Shown here: piece after piece, positions 1 to 7,358 of the stretch
Layout: the number at the start of each line of letters is the position of its first letter
How positions within the stretch are numbered: the first letter of the stretch is position 1
From: QHXN01 sp963785125
GTDB lineage: Bacteria > Acidobacteriota > Blastocatellia > Pyrinomonadales > Pyrinomonadaceae
Direction: 5' to 3'
DNA length: 64,000 nucleotides
Assembly (NCBI GenBank): GCA_963785125.1
Contig: CAWATU010000005.1
Span: 142,587-206,586 of the forward strand
The notes under the pieces: generated by a model
Seen by the model: the letters and a program-made list of their open reading frames with translations, nothing else
The model's database searches: none
What the model was told of the DNA's origin: nothing
Translations under genes and position numbers: made by a program

Positions 1-1
1 G

Positions 2-1372
2 GACTCGCACGCCGTCGAGAACGTCGTGCGCTGGTATGACTACTGGCGCGAGCGGCCGGGCACGGGCGCGCGCGTGAGTTCGGGCGGCGTCAACATCGTC
101 TTCAGCGACTCGAACACGCATCACCGAGGGGCCGAGAACTACCGGCGCAGCGGCGAGGTGGACGCCGTGCGTCTGCCGAAGGACGGCTTCTACGCGCATC
201 AAGTCATGTGGGACGGATGGGTTGACGTGGAGCGCCCGCGCGCGCACATCGTCGGCCACTGGAACTATCAGCCGGGGACGAAAAAGAACGTCTACGTCAT
301 TTCGAGCGCCGACAAGGTTGAGCTGTTCCTCAACGGCAAGTCGCTCGGCGCGGGCCAGCAGTCGAGCCGCTTCCTCTACACCTTTAAGAACGTGGAGTGG
401 CAACCGGGCACGCTCACGGCCGTCGGCTCTGACGCCGAGGGCAGGAAGGTCGCGGAAGTCTCGAAGAAGACCGCCGGCCCTCCCGCCGCCGTTCGTCTGA
501 CGGCGCACACGTCGCCGAAGGGCTTGCGCGCCGACGGCGCCGACGTGGCGCTCGTGGACGTGGAGGTCGTGGACGCCGCGGGGAACCGATGCCCTGTGGC
601 GCTCGACATGATTAACTTCACGCTGTCCGGCCCGGCCGAGTGGCGCGGCGGCATCGCGCAGGGGCCGGAGAACTACATCCTCTCGAAGAGCCTGCCCGTG
701 GAGAACGGCGTCAACCGCGTCATCATCCGCTCGACGACGAAGGCCGGGCGAGTCGTCGTGTCGGCGTCGGCCGATGGCTTAAAGCCGGCCTCCGTCGAGA
801 TCGTCGCACGGCCCTCGAAGGTCGCGGGCGGGCTCTCGGCGGAGATGCCGGACGCGGGATTGCCCTCATACCTCGGTCGCGGGCCGACGCCCGCGGGGCC
901 CTCCTTCAAGGCGTCGCGCAGGCCCGTCGCGGTCGCGCGCGTAACGGCCGGCTCGAACGAGGCGCGGGCCGCGCAGAGCTTCGACGACGACGAGACGACC
1001 GACTGGTCGAGCGACGGCGACCTCAAGCGCGGCTGGATCAGGTTCGACTTCGGGCGACCGGCGACGGTCGGCGAGGTGACGTTGAAGCTCGCGGGCTGGC
1101 GGACGCAGTCTTACCCGATACGCATCCTCGCGGGCGACCGCGTCGTCTACGAGGGCAGCACGCAGCGCAGCCTCGGCTACGTCACCTTCAGTTTCCAGCC
1201 CGTGACGGCCGAAAGTCTCCGCGTCGAGTTGACGGGCGGCGCCAGCAACCGCGACGCCTTCGGCAACATCATCGAGATACCCGGCACGCCCGACCCGCAG
1301 TCGGCGGCAGGCAAGGGCGGCGCGAAGAACACGCTCTCCATCATCGAGGTGGAGATTTACGAAAAGCAGTAG
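2..1372 (+). CDS. C-terminal part of a family 2 glycoside hydrolase (beta-galactosidase-like), 5' truncated
   Basis: The frame is open from the first bases of the window with no plausible start, so only the last 456 codons are present. The first ~60 residues look like the end of a GH2 TIM barrel. They are followed by a DUF4982-like beta domain (FLNGKSLG, then an Ala/Gly-rich strand region) and an Ig-like domain near residues 165-270. The last ~130 residues resemble an F5/8 type C (discoidin) carbohydrate-binding domain: an 'AxxSFDDDETTDWSSDG' loop, a 'WIRFDFG' strand and a C-terminal 'SIIEVEIYEK'. The likely role is extracellular or periplasmic hydrolysis of beta-galactosides or related glycans. 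The catalytic residues lie upstream of the window, so substrate cannot be judged. The stop codon overlaps the first bases of a hairpin repeat. Confidence 0.8.
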   Translation, partial: DSHAVENVVRWYDYWRERPGTGARVSSGGVNIVFSDSNTHHRGAENYRRSGEVDAVRLPKDGFYAHQVMWDGWVDVERPRAHIVGHWNYQPGTKKNVYVISSADKVELFLNGKSLGAGQQSSRFLYTFKNVEWQPGTLTAVGSDAEGRKVAEVSKKTAGPPAAVRLTAHTSPKGLRADGADVALVDVEVVDAAGNRCPVALDMINFTLSGPAEWRGGIAQGPENYILSKSLPVENGVNRVIIRSTTKAGRVVVSASADGLKPASVEIVARPSKVAGGLSAEMPDAGLPSYLGRGPTPAGPSFKASRRPVAVARVTAGSNEARAAQSFDDDETTDWSSDGDLKRGWIRFDFGRPATVGEVTLKLAGWRTQSYPIRILAGDRVVYEGSTQRSLGYVTFSFQPVTAESLRVELTGGASNRDAFGNIIEIPGTPDPQSAAGKGGAKNTLSIIEVEIYEKQ

Positions 1373-1483
1373 GCCGCAGGCAGATGGCCGTAGGCAGTCG
1401 CTCCGCGTGACGAACGTTGAATGATTGAATCGGGACTTTCGACAGCGGCTCTTTCAACTGCCTACTGTCATCTGCCTGCGGCC
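1372..1483 (+). repeat. Heptamer-arm hairpin with 60-nt loop, copy 1
   Basis: The left arm (1372-1397) and right arm (1458-1483) are complementary at 24 of 26 positions. The arms are built from 7-nt words of the form NNGGCAG. The 60-nt loop (1398-1457) matches the loop of the copy at 17730 at 46 of 60 positions and has the same length. The element begins inside the stop codon of the glycosidase and has the same orientation as that gene. A transcript-end or terminator role is inferred. Confidence 0.8.
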
Positions 1484-1499
1484 TGACTGTTTCCTCCAT

Positions 1500-1529
1500 T
1501 TGCGCCGCGCGCGGGGCGTCGGCTACAAT
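1500..1529 (+). promoter_or_regulatory. Putative sigma-70 promoter of the foldase gene
   Basis: TTGCGC (1500-1505) and TACAAT (1524-1529) are separated by 18 nt. This would place the transcript start near 1536, about 90 nt before the ATG at 1628. It is a pattern match only, in GC-rich DNA. Confidence 0.4.
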
Positions 1530-1627
1530 CCGCCTTTTGCGAGGTGCGCGGGGCGCCCGTCCTACGCGCCGCGCACACGCCGGAAGTCCGAAACCAGAAC
1601 CCCTCTGCACTAAGAAGGTATTCAGCA

Positions 1628-3679
1628 ATGCTCAAGTTTTTCACACGCATGGAGCGGACGCGAAAGTACGTCATCGGGTTCTTCGCGTTCCTGATGGTGC
1701 TCGGCATGGTCGTCGCCGGCGTCTACAACCGCCCGGGCACGGCCATCGCCAACCCCTTCAAGAGCCGCGAGGTGCTCGCCAAAGTCGGCTCCGACGAGGT
1801 GACGGTCGCCGACTACACGCTCCTCAAGAAGAAGATCGAGTCGCAGTTCGGCGGGCAGTTCAGCCTCGCACAGATCGGGATGACGAGCGACCGCATCCTC
1901 GACCAGGCCATCAACAGCCGCATCTCACTTCAGGAGGCGCGCCGCCTCGGCTTTAACGCCTCCGACGCGGAGGTGCGCGACGAGATCGCGCGCCAGTTCA
2001 GCGACCCCGCCACGGGCAAGTTCGACGTGAAGCTCTATAAGGACTACGTCGTGCGCAACTACGGCAGCGTCTCGCTCTTCGAGGGAAGCGTCCGCGACGC
2101 GCTGGCCGCGCAGAAGCTGCGTGCCTTCGTCTCGGCCGGCGCGCAGGTCTCCGAAGCGGAAGTCCTCAACCAGTACCAGCGCGACAACACGGAGTTCGAC
2201 CTCGCCTACGTCTCGGTCACCGCCGAGGACGTGGCGAAGAAGCTCAACCCGTCCGACGAGGAGCTGCGCCAGTACTTCGACGCGCACAAGACCGACTACC
2301 GCTTCCTCGAACCGCAGAAGAGCATCCGCTACATCTTCGTCAACCAGGAGAAGGTCGGGCAGAAGCTCGCCATCCCCGACGAAGACCTGCGCAAGGAGTA
2401 CGACGGGCTCAAGCCTGAGAACAAGATGGCCGGCATCCGCGTCCAGCAGATCATCCTGAAGGTCGCACGCCCCGAGTTGGATACAGAGGTGCTGAATAAG
2501 GCGTCGGCCATCGTCGCGCGGATGCGCGCGGATGACCTGACGGCCCCCGAGGAGAAGTTTGCCGAAGAGGCGCGCGGCAACTCGGAAGACCCCGCGACGG
2601 CGCAGGCGGGCGGCTGGCTCCCCAACCCCGTCAAGCGCACCCCGAACCGCAAGCCCGGCGCGGCCAACACGCCCGGCAACGTCGCCGAGCTGTTGCAGAA
2701 CACGCTGGAATGGAAGGAGGGGCAGGTCGGCGACCCCCTGAAGACCGGCAACGCCTACTACATCTTCCGCCGCGGCCCGGTCGTGCCGAAGTCGTTCGAG
2801 GACGCGAAGCAGGAGCTGCTCGTAAGCTTGCGCAACCGCCGCTCCTACAACGTCGCGCAGGATATCGCGCGGAAGGTGAACGACCGCCTGAAGGAGACGC
2901 GCGACCCGCAGAAGGTGGCGCAGGAGTTTGCCGCGCAGGCCAACATGACGCCGGCCGAGATGGTGCGCGAGACCGGCTTCATCAAGCCCGGCGACGACGT
3001 GGCCGAGATCGGCACCAGCCCGCAGTTCGAGGAGAAGCTCAAGCCGCTCGAAGAGGCCGGCGCCGTCGGCGAGTTCGTCGGCATCAAGAACGGCTTCGCC
3101 ATCCCGCAGCTCGTCGAAAAGCGCGAGCCGCGCATCCCCGAGTTCGACGAGGTGAAGGCCAGCGTCGCCGAAGCCCTCAAGCGCACGCGCGCCGGCGAGC
3201 AGCTCGAACAGACGGCGAAGGAGATCGCGGCCGGCGCTGGCGGCGTGGACGCCCTGAAGGCAGCCGCCGCGAAGGCCGGGCTGAAGGCTGAAGACGAGGA
3301 GGCGTTCCGGCTCGGTCGCCCGCTCGGCACGGCGGGCGCCGACCCCGCGCTCGACGCGGCCGTCTACCAGCTCAAGGCCGGCGAGGGGACGAAGGCACCC
3401 GTCAAGGTCGGCGACAAATGGGTCGTCGTCGCCGTCAAGGAGCGCAGGGACTCGAAGCCCGAGGACTTCGAGAAGCAGAAGGCCGACCTGACCGGACGCG
3501 CGCTCGAAGAGCGACGGGGTCAGCTCTTCGACGACTTCCTCGTCGAGGCGCGCCGCCGGCTCGACGAGAAGGGGCAGATCGAAATCTTCCGCGACACGCT
3601 CGCCCTCATCGACCAGGACGAGCCCGCGGCGCTGCCCCGCCGCCCGCCCATCAACATCGTCCCCCCGGGCACCGAGTAA
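1628..3679 (+). CDS. PpiD/SurA-type periplasmic peptidyl-prolyl isomerase (membrane-anchored foldase)
   Basis: A 683-residue protein. A single transmembrane anchor lies at about residues 12-36 after a basic N-terminus. A SurA_N-like helical chaperone region follows to about residue 210. A parvulin-type rotamase domain lies near residues 255-400, with the typical 'IRVQQIIL' strand and 'AGGWLP' turn, and a second, weaker rotamase-like half follows. The layout is that of PpiD, which helps fold exported proteins at the outer face of the inner membrane. I chose the ATG at 1628 because the anchor begins there and AAGAAGG lies about 9 nt upstream; the frame is open 28 codons further. It stands alone between a hairpin element and a strong terminator. 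Family assignment is firm, but substrates are unknown. Confidence 0.85.
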   Translation: MLKFFTRMERTRKYVIGFFAFLMVLGMVVAGVYNRPGTAIANPFKSREVLAKVGSDEVTVADYTLLKKKIESQFGGQFSLAQIGMTSDRILDQAINSRISLQEARRLGFNASDAEVRDEIARQFSDPATGKFDVKLYKDYVVRNYGSVSLFEGSVRDALAAQKLRAFVSAGAQVSEAEVLNQYQRDNTEFDLAYVSVTAEDVAKKLNPSDEELRQYFDAHKTDYRFLEPQKSIRYIFVNQEKVGQKLAIPDEDLRKEYDGLKPENKMAGIRVQQIILKVARPELDTEVLNKASAIVARMRADDLTAPEEKFAEEARGNSEDPATAQAGGWLPNPVKRTPNRKPGAANTPGNVAELLQNTLEWKEGQVGDPLKTGNAYYIFRRGPVVPKSFEDAKQELLVSLRNRRSYNVAQDIARKVNDRLKETRDPQKVAQEFAAQANMTPAEMVRETGFIKPGDDVAEIGTSPQFEEKLKPLEEAGAVGEFVGIKNGFAIPQLVEKREPRIPEFDEVKASVAEALKRTRAGEQLEQTAKEIAAGAGGVDALKAAAAKAGLKAEDEEAFRLGRPLGTAGADPALDAAVYQLKAGEGTKAPVKVGDKWVVVAVKERRDSKPEDFEKQKADLTGRALEERRGQLFDDFLVEARRRLDEKGQIEIFRDTLALIDQDEPAALPRRPPINIVPPGTE

Positions 3680-3694
3680 ACGACACTTTCAACC

Positions 3695-3743
3695 GAGAGA
3701 CGAAGAGGCCGCCCAATCGAAACGGGCGGCCTCTTCGTCTCTC
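3695..3743. terminator. Bidirectional intrinsic terminator, perfect 20-bp stem
   Basis: Arms 3695-3714 and 3724-3743 are perfect complements around a 9-nt loop. The hairpin sits between the convergent ends of the foldase gene and the gene at 3761-4747, so it can serve both strands. No strong T tract follows. Confidence 0.8.
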
Positions 3744-3760
3744 CACCTCTGTTAATTTTC

Positions 3761-4747
3761 TTAAAGCGACTTCAGCACCGTCGCGACATCCGCCTGCGGG
3801 ACTTCGAGGCGGAGCTGGACTTCGTTGCCCTTCGTCGTGAGCTTCATGCCGTCCACGAGCCCGCGCGCGAAGCCCCACTTCTCGCCCGCCATCAAGATGA
3901 AGCCGGGCGCCAACTGCCGGAGCGCGCTCACTACGTCGTAGAGTTGCTTGGCGTCGGAGGCCGTCCCCGCGCGCAGCGAGGTCATCAACTGCATCCCGGC
4001 TGGCGTCGAGCCGACCGTCCCGTAGAAGCCGCGGACGGAGGCGATGGCGCGATCCACGCTCGGCGAGATATCCGTCTTCACCCCCGCGAGCGCGCCCGCC
4101 GGCACGTTGCCCGCGAAAGCAAGGAAGTCGCCCGCACCCTTCGGGAAGTTGAGCAGGCTCATGTCGGCGCGCCCGCGCCCGGCCTGTGCGTCGATGGCCG
4201 CGCGCACGTCCTCGGGCTCGCCGAGCGCCAGCGTGTTCGCGTCGAGCACGGCGAAGGCCAGCTCCTTCACGCGCATCCGCGCGAGGCCGAAGAGCTTGAG
4301 CTGGTCGTTGATAGTGGCGACGTAGACCGTCTGGCCGCCGTGCTTCTGCTCGGCGAGCCCGCCCTTCGCGGCGGCGCGCGCGGCCGCGACGAGGGCCTCG
4401 GTCTTGAAACGCCCGCGGGCGACGGCTGTCACGCGGTCGAGCTTGGTCGCGCCCGAAGGCAGGGCGATGATGCGCGCGCCGACCGCGAGCGTGTCGAACT
4501 CGCGTGCGTCGATTCCTGTGCGCGCCTTGAACTCGTCCACGTCGGCATTGACCTGCGCGAGCCGCGCCTTGTCCGAGGCGAACGTGCGCGGAATGACCTC
4601 CGCGAAGAGCGTGCGCACGTCGAGCGTGAGCACCGCGTCTGCCGCGGGCAGCGGGAGCGTTGCGGCGTTGGACTGCGCCTGCGCGGACGCCGCGGCGAAC
4701 GCGGCGAAGACCAGTGCCAGTATCGAAGCGTAAAAAGTCCTTCTCAT
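3761..4747 (-). CDS. Exported protein of unknown function (328 aa)
   Basis: The protein starts with a clear signal peptide (basic MRRT, hydrophobic stretch, 'AFAAASAQAQS' cleavage region). The mature part is rich in Ala, Leu and charged residues and lacks cysteines. Phrases such as 'LTLDVRTLF', 'GIDAREFDTLAVG' and 'FARGLVDGMKL' suggest an alternating alpha/beta domain, perhaps duplicated. I do not recognise a named family; comparable proteins of about 330 residues are common in acidobacterial genomes. The ATG at 4747 was preferred over an upstream in-frame start because the signal peptide begins there. No catalytic motif is visible. It is separated from the gene upstream by about 170 nt. Confidence 0.7.
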   Translation of the reverse strand: MRRTFYASILALVFAAFAAASAQAQSNAATLPLPAADAVLTLDVRTLFAEVIPRTFASDKARLAQVNADVDEFKARTGIDAREFDTLAVGARIIALPSGATKLDRVTAVARGRFKTEALVAAARAAAKGGLAEQKHGGQTVYVATINDQLKLFGLARMRVKELAFAVLDANTLALGEPEDVRAAIDAQAGRGRADMSLLNFPKGAGDFLAFAGNVPAGALAGVKTDISPSVDRAIASVRGFYGTVGSTPAGMQLMTSLRAGTASDAKQLYDVVSALRQLAPGFILMAGEKWGFARGLVDGMKLTTKGNEVQLRLEVPQADVATVLKSL

Positions 4748-4921
4748 AAATCTTTCATCCGAGGTTGCTGAAGCCGCCCGCAGAGCGCGCGGCACGTTTT
4801 AAAGTCCGGGGGGTGTCTAAATATTTTAAGGGGAGCGGCGCCAGGTTCGGATGCCCGCGCGCCGCCCGCGGGTTGGCCCGAAGCCCACGCGCCTTTTCAC
4901 GCCCCGCGGCGCGGATTGTTC

Positions 4922-5416
4922 CTAATCCACGCCCTGCGCCTGCGGGTCTTCGGGCTGGCGCTCCTCCTCCTGCCTCGTCCACTCGCAGATGACGCGTCTG
5001 TCCTCGTCCGAGAGCCGCGCCTCCGGGTGGAGCGGCAGGTATGACTTGAGCGGCATCTCGCCCGACTCGACCTGCTCGCACATCTCGTGGAGCTTGCGCT
5101 CGCGCTTGCGCTTCTGATACGTCGCCCACTCGGAGAACGAAAGCTCCCTGCGCCCCTCGTCCACGTGCTTCTTCAGAAACCACGAAGCCGGCGCGACGTT
5201 CGAGTACCAGGGCCAGACCGTCTCGGACGAGTGGCAGTCGTTGCAAGAGCGGCGGAGGATGGCCTCGACCTCGGGCGTCATGCGCGTGTTGGCGCTGAGC
5301 GTCCGGCGCTCGTCCACGGCCGGGTTCGTCCGCTCGGGCCTGTAGGTTTGCGCACCCAAAAAGAGCAGGGCCATGACGACCGCCGACCACTTCAAGACTC
5401 TCCGCACACGTCTCAT
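4922..5416 (-). CDS. Membrane-anchored c-type haem-binding domain protein
   Basis: 164 residues. An N-terminal hydrophobic anchor (about residues 8-24) is followed by a periplasmic domain with one CxxCH motif (CNDCH), which covalently holds haem c. The flanking sequence 'SETVWPWYSNVAPASWFLKKHV' with a later 'GEMPLKSY' is characteristic of the Haem_bd family (PF14376-like). That family is small and thought to take part in electron transfer or redox sensing outside the cytoplasm. The ATG at 5416 has no good ribosome-binding site; a few in-frame upstream starts are possible but would add a poorly composed extension. The upstream neighbour is divergent. The family call is good; the physiological partner is unknown. 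Confidence 0.75.
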   Translation of the reverse strand: MRRVRRVLKWSAVVMALLFLGAQTYRPERTNPAVDERRTLSANTRMTPEVEAILRRSCNDCHSSETVWPWYSNVAPASWFLKKHVDEGRRELSFSEWATYQKRKRERKLHEMCEQVESGEMPLKSYLPLHPEARLSDEDRRVICEWTRQEEERQPEDPQAQGVD

Positions 5417-5579
5417 CACAATGACGGGCGCCGCACGCCCCGCGTTAACCGGCGCCCTCCTTACTTTTACCCGCCGCGAATTTTTCGTCTGACTGAAGTG
5501 GTTCGATGTTAGCATACGCCCGCCGACACCCGCGAACACGCGACCCGCGAGAGCGCCGCCACGCTTCACACAAACGTCC

Positions 5580-7115
5580 ATGAACCGTCTCGAAGGCCAC
5601 GAAGAGGTCGAAGCGGCCCTGTGTCTGCTCACGCGACTGCTCGGCGAGCGCGGCGCATGGTTCCTGCGCGTGGGCCGCGCCGTCGCGGCCCTTGAGCTGC
5701 GGCGCGGCGAGTGGGAGCTGCGCGCGGCGGGCGGCCGACTCGTGCTCGCGTACCGGGGTGAGTCGGGCGCGTGCGCGTGGCGCGTCGTGGCGTGGCGGCT
5801 GGAAGGGGAGGGGCTCTACCTCGAAGCGTTCGGGAGGTTGGGGTCGAAGCGCGTGCTCCTGACGCTTATGCCGCGCGCGCCGATGCGACCGGCGCGTGCG
5901 GCGTTGGCGGACGCGCGGCGCGCGGAGTGCGAACGTCTCGCCGCGCTGTTCTGCGAGGTGATGTGCGCGCGGCTCGAAAACGCTTCGTTGAGTCCGGGCG
6001 CGCGACGCGGCGAGCCGGGTCGCTGGGCGCGCGTGCTGTTGAGGATGAAGACCGGCGTGTCCGAACGCATCGCCGTCGCGGCGCCCGTCGTGCCCGTCGG
6101 CGCCGAGGCGGTCGAGAGTTTTCTCACGTCCGCGCTGCTCTGGTTCGTAAGGCTCGGCGAGGGCGTACGTGTGACACACGGGCTCCGGCTCGCCGCGCCC
6201 CGCGCGCTCGCGCAGGCCGTCTGCGAGCGTCTGCCGCTGCTGCGCGAGAGTTTGCGCGGACGCATCTCCGTCTATGAGTTGGGCGAAGACGGGCGCGGCC
6301 TCTCGACTCTTGACACGCCGACGCTCGAAGAACTGCTCAGCGCGCCTGCGCCGAGGCTTTCGCGCAGCACTACACATGCCCCGAGTGAGCTGGCCGTGAG
6401 CGTCATCGCGCTCGCGCCCGAAGAGATCGACTGCGTGCGCGCGCGCCACGGCGAGACGCTTCGGTTCAACGGCCTCCCCTTCGCGCGCGTGCGACGCGTG
6501 GCGGGCGGCGAGCACCTCTGGTTCGGCGTCGGCCGCCGCCGCGCACTCTTTGAAGAAGGGAGCGAGGCGGAGTTCCTCAACCTCCTCGAAGCGCTCAGGG
6601 AGCACCGCCGCGCGTTCGCGCCCGAGCGCCGCCACACGCTCTACCGCGCCGCGCCCGAGGCTTGGCTCGAAGCGTTGCTGCGCCGCGACGTGACGAGGCT
6701 CGACCCAGGGCTGCGGCTCGCCCCCATCCACGCGCAGTTCCGGGCCGCGCCCGGGAAGGGCACGGCCGCCGCGCGTCCCGTTGACCTCCTCGCGCTGCGC
6801 CGCGACGGCCGCCTCGTCGTCGTCGAGCTGAAGGTCTCGGAGGACGCCTCGCTCGCGCTTCAGGGCGCGGACTATTGGCGCCGGGTCGAGGCGCAGCGCC
6901 GCGCCGGACACATCGCCCGCGCGCGCCTCTTCGGCGACGCCGAACTCTCCGACGAGCCGCCGCTCCTCTACCTCGTCGCCCCCATGCTCCGCTTCCACCG
7001 CTCCTTCCACACGCTCGCACGCTGCCTCACACCCGAGATAGAGACCTATCGCCTCGACCTCAACGAAGACTGGCGCGCCGGCGTCCGCGTCGTGCGGCGT
7101 GCCCGTGTGTCTTAA
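5580..7115 (+). CDS. Uncharacterised protein with a C-terminal PD-(D/E)XK nuclease-like motif
   Basis: 511 residues, Arg- and Ala-rich, no signal peptide or membrane segment. The first ~370 residues match nothing I recognise. Near the C-terminus, D402 followed by E416-L-K418 ('PVDLLALRRDG' then 'VVVELKV') has the spacing of the catalytic D...(D/E)xK core of restriction-endonuclease-fold proteins. It is followed by a helix with 'QGADYWRRVE', as in NucS/RecB-like domains. The usual upstream proline-aspartate is present as P400-V-D402. No ribosome-binding site is evident before the ATG. The downstream hairpin is a likely terminator. A DNA-repair or nuclease role is possible; so is a non-catalytic member. 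The fold is suggested only by motif. Confidence 0.7.
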   Translation: MNRLEGHEEVEAALCLLTRLLGERGAWFLRVGRAVAALELRRGEWELRAAGGRLVLAYRGESGACAWRVVAWRLEGEGLYLEAFGRLGSKRVLLTLMPRAPMRPARAALADARRAECERLAALFCEVMCARLENASLSPGARRGEPGRWARVLLRMKTGVSERIAVAAPVVPVGAEAVESFLTSALLWFVRLGEGVRVTHGLRLAAPRALAQAVCERLPLLRESLRGRISVYELGEDGRGLSTLDTPTLEELLSAPAPRLSRSTTHAPSELAVSVIALAPEEIDCVRARHGETLRFNGLPFARVRRVAGGEHLWFGVGRRRALFEEGSEAEFLNLLEALREHRRAFAPERRHTLYRAAPEAWLEALLRRDVTRLDPGLRLAPIHAQFRAAPGKGTAAARPVDLLALRRDGRLVVVELKVSEDASLALQGADYWRRVEAQRRAGHIARARLFGDAELSDEPPLLYLVAPMLRFHRSFHTLARCLTPEIETYRLDLNEDWRAGVRVVRRARVS

Positions 7116-7129
7116 GTGGCTTCTTGCCG

Positions 7130-7155
7130 CCGACGCCAAATATTTTTGGCGTCGG
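7130..7155 (+). terminator. Hairpin terminator, 11-bp perfect stem
   Basis: Arms 7130-7140 and 7145-7155 pair perfectly around TATT, 15 nt after the stop codon of the preceding gene. The loop-proximal A/T run gives the stem a weak centre, and there is no classical T tract. Confidence 0.6.
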
Positions 7156-7260
7156 GTGTCGGTTTACGCCGCCCGTCTTCGCGTGTATCTGTGGAACCGA
7201 ACTCTGAGGGAACCGGCCGGATGGGAAGGTGAGATGCCCGGGGCGGCGCCTGGGAAGAGC

Positions 7261-7289
7261 TTTACGCGGTGGAGGTCTGCACATATACT
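7261..7289 (+). promoter_or_regulatory. Putative sigma-70 promoter of the SBBP surface protein
   Basis: TTTACG (7261-7266), a 17-nt spacer and TATACT (7284-7289) give a reasonable housekeeping promoter. It would produce a leader of about 60 nt before the ATG at 7359. The -10 box lies inside a short GTGGA...TCCAC inverted repeat. Confidence 0.5.
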
Positions 7290-7358
7290 CCACGTCCCTT
7301 CGCTCGCCGCCGGCGCGAGTCCCTTGCCGATCCGTTACTTGAAAAGAGAGAGGACGCA

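Noticed and set aside
5445..7139. Long minus-strand open frame opposite the nuclease-like gene
   Set aside because: It has the low-complexity Arg/Ala/Glu composition of an antisense frame in GC-rich DNA. The plus strand has a motif-bearing protein.
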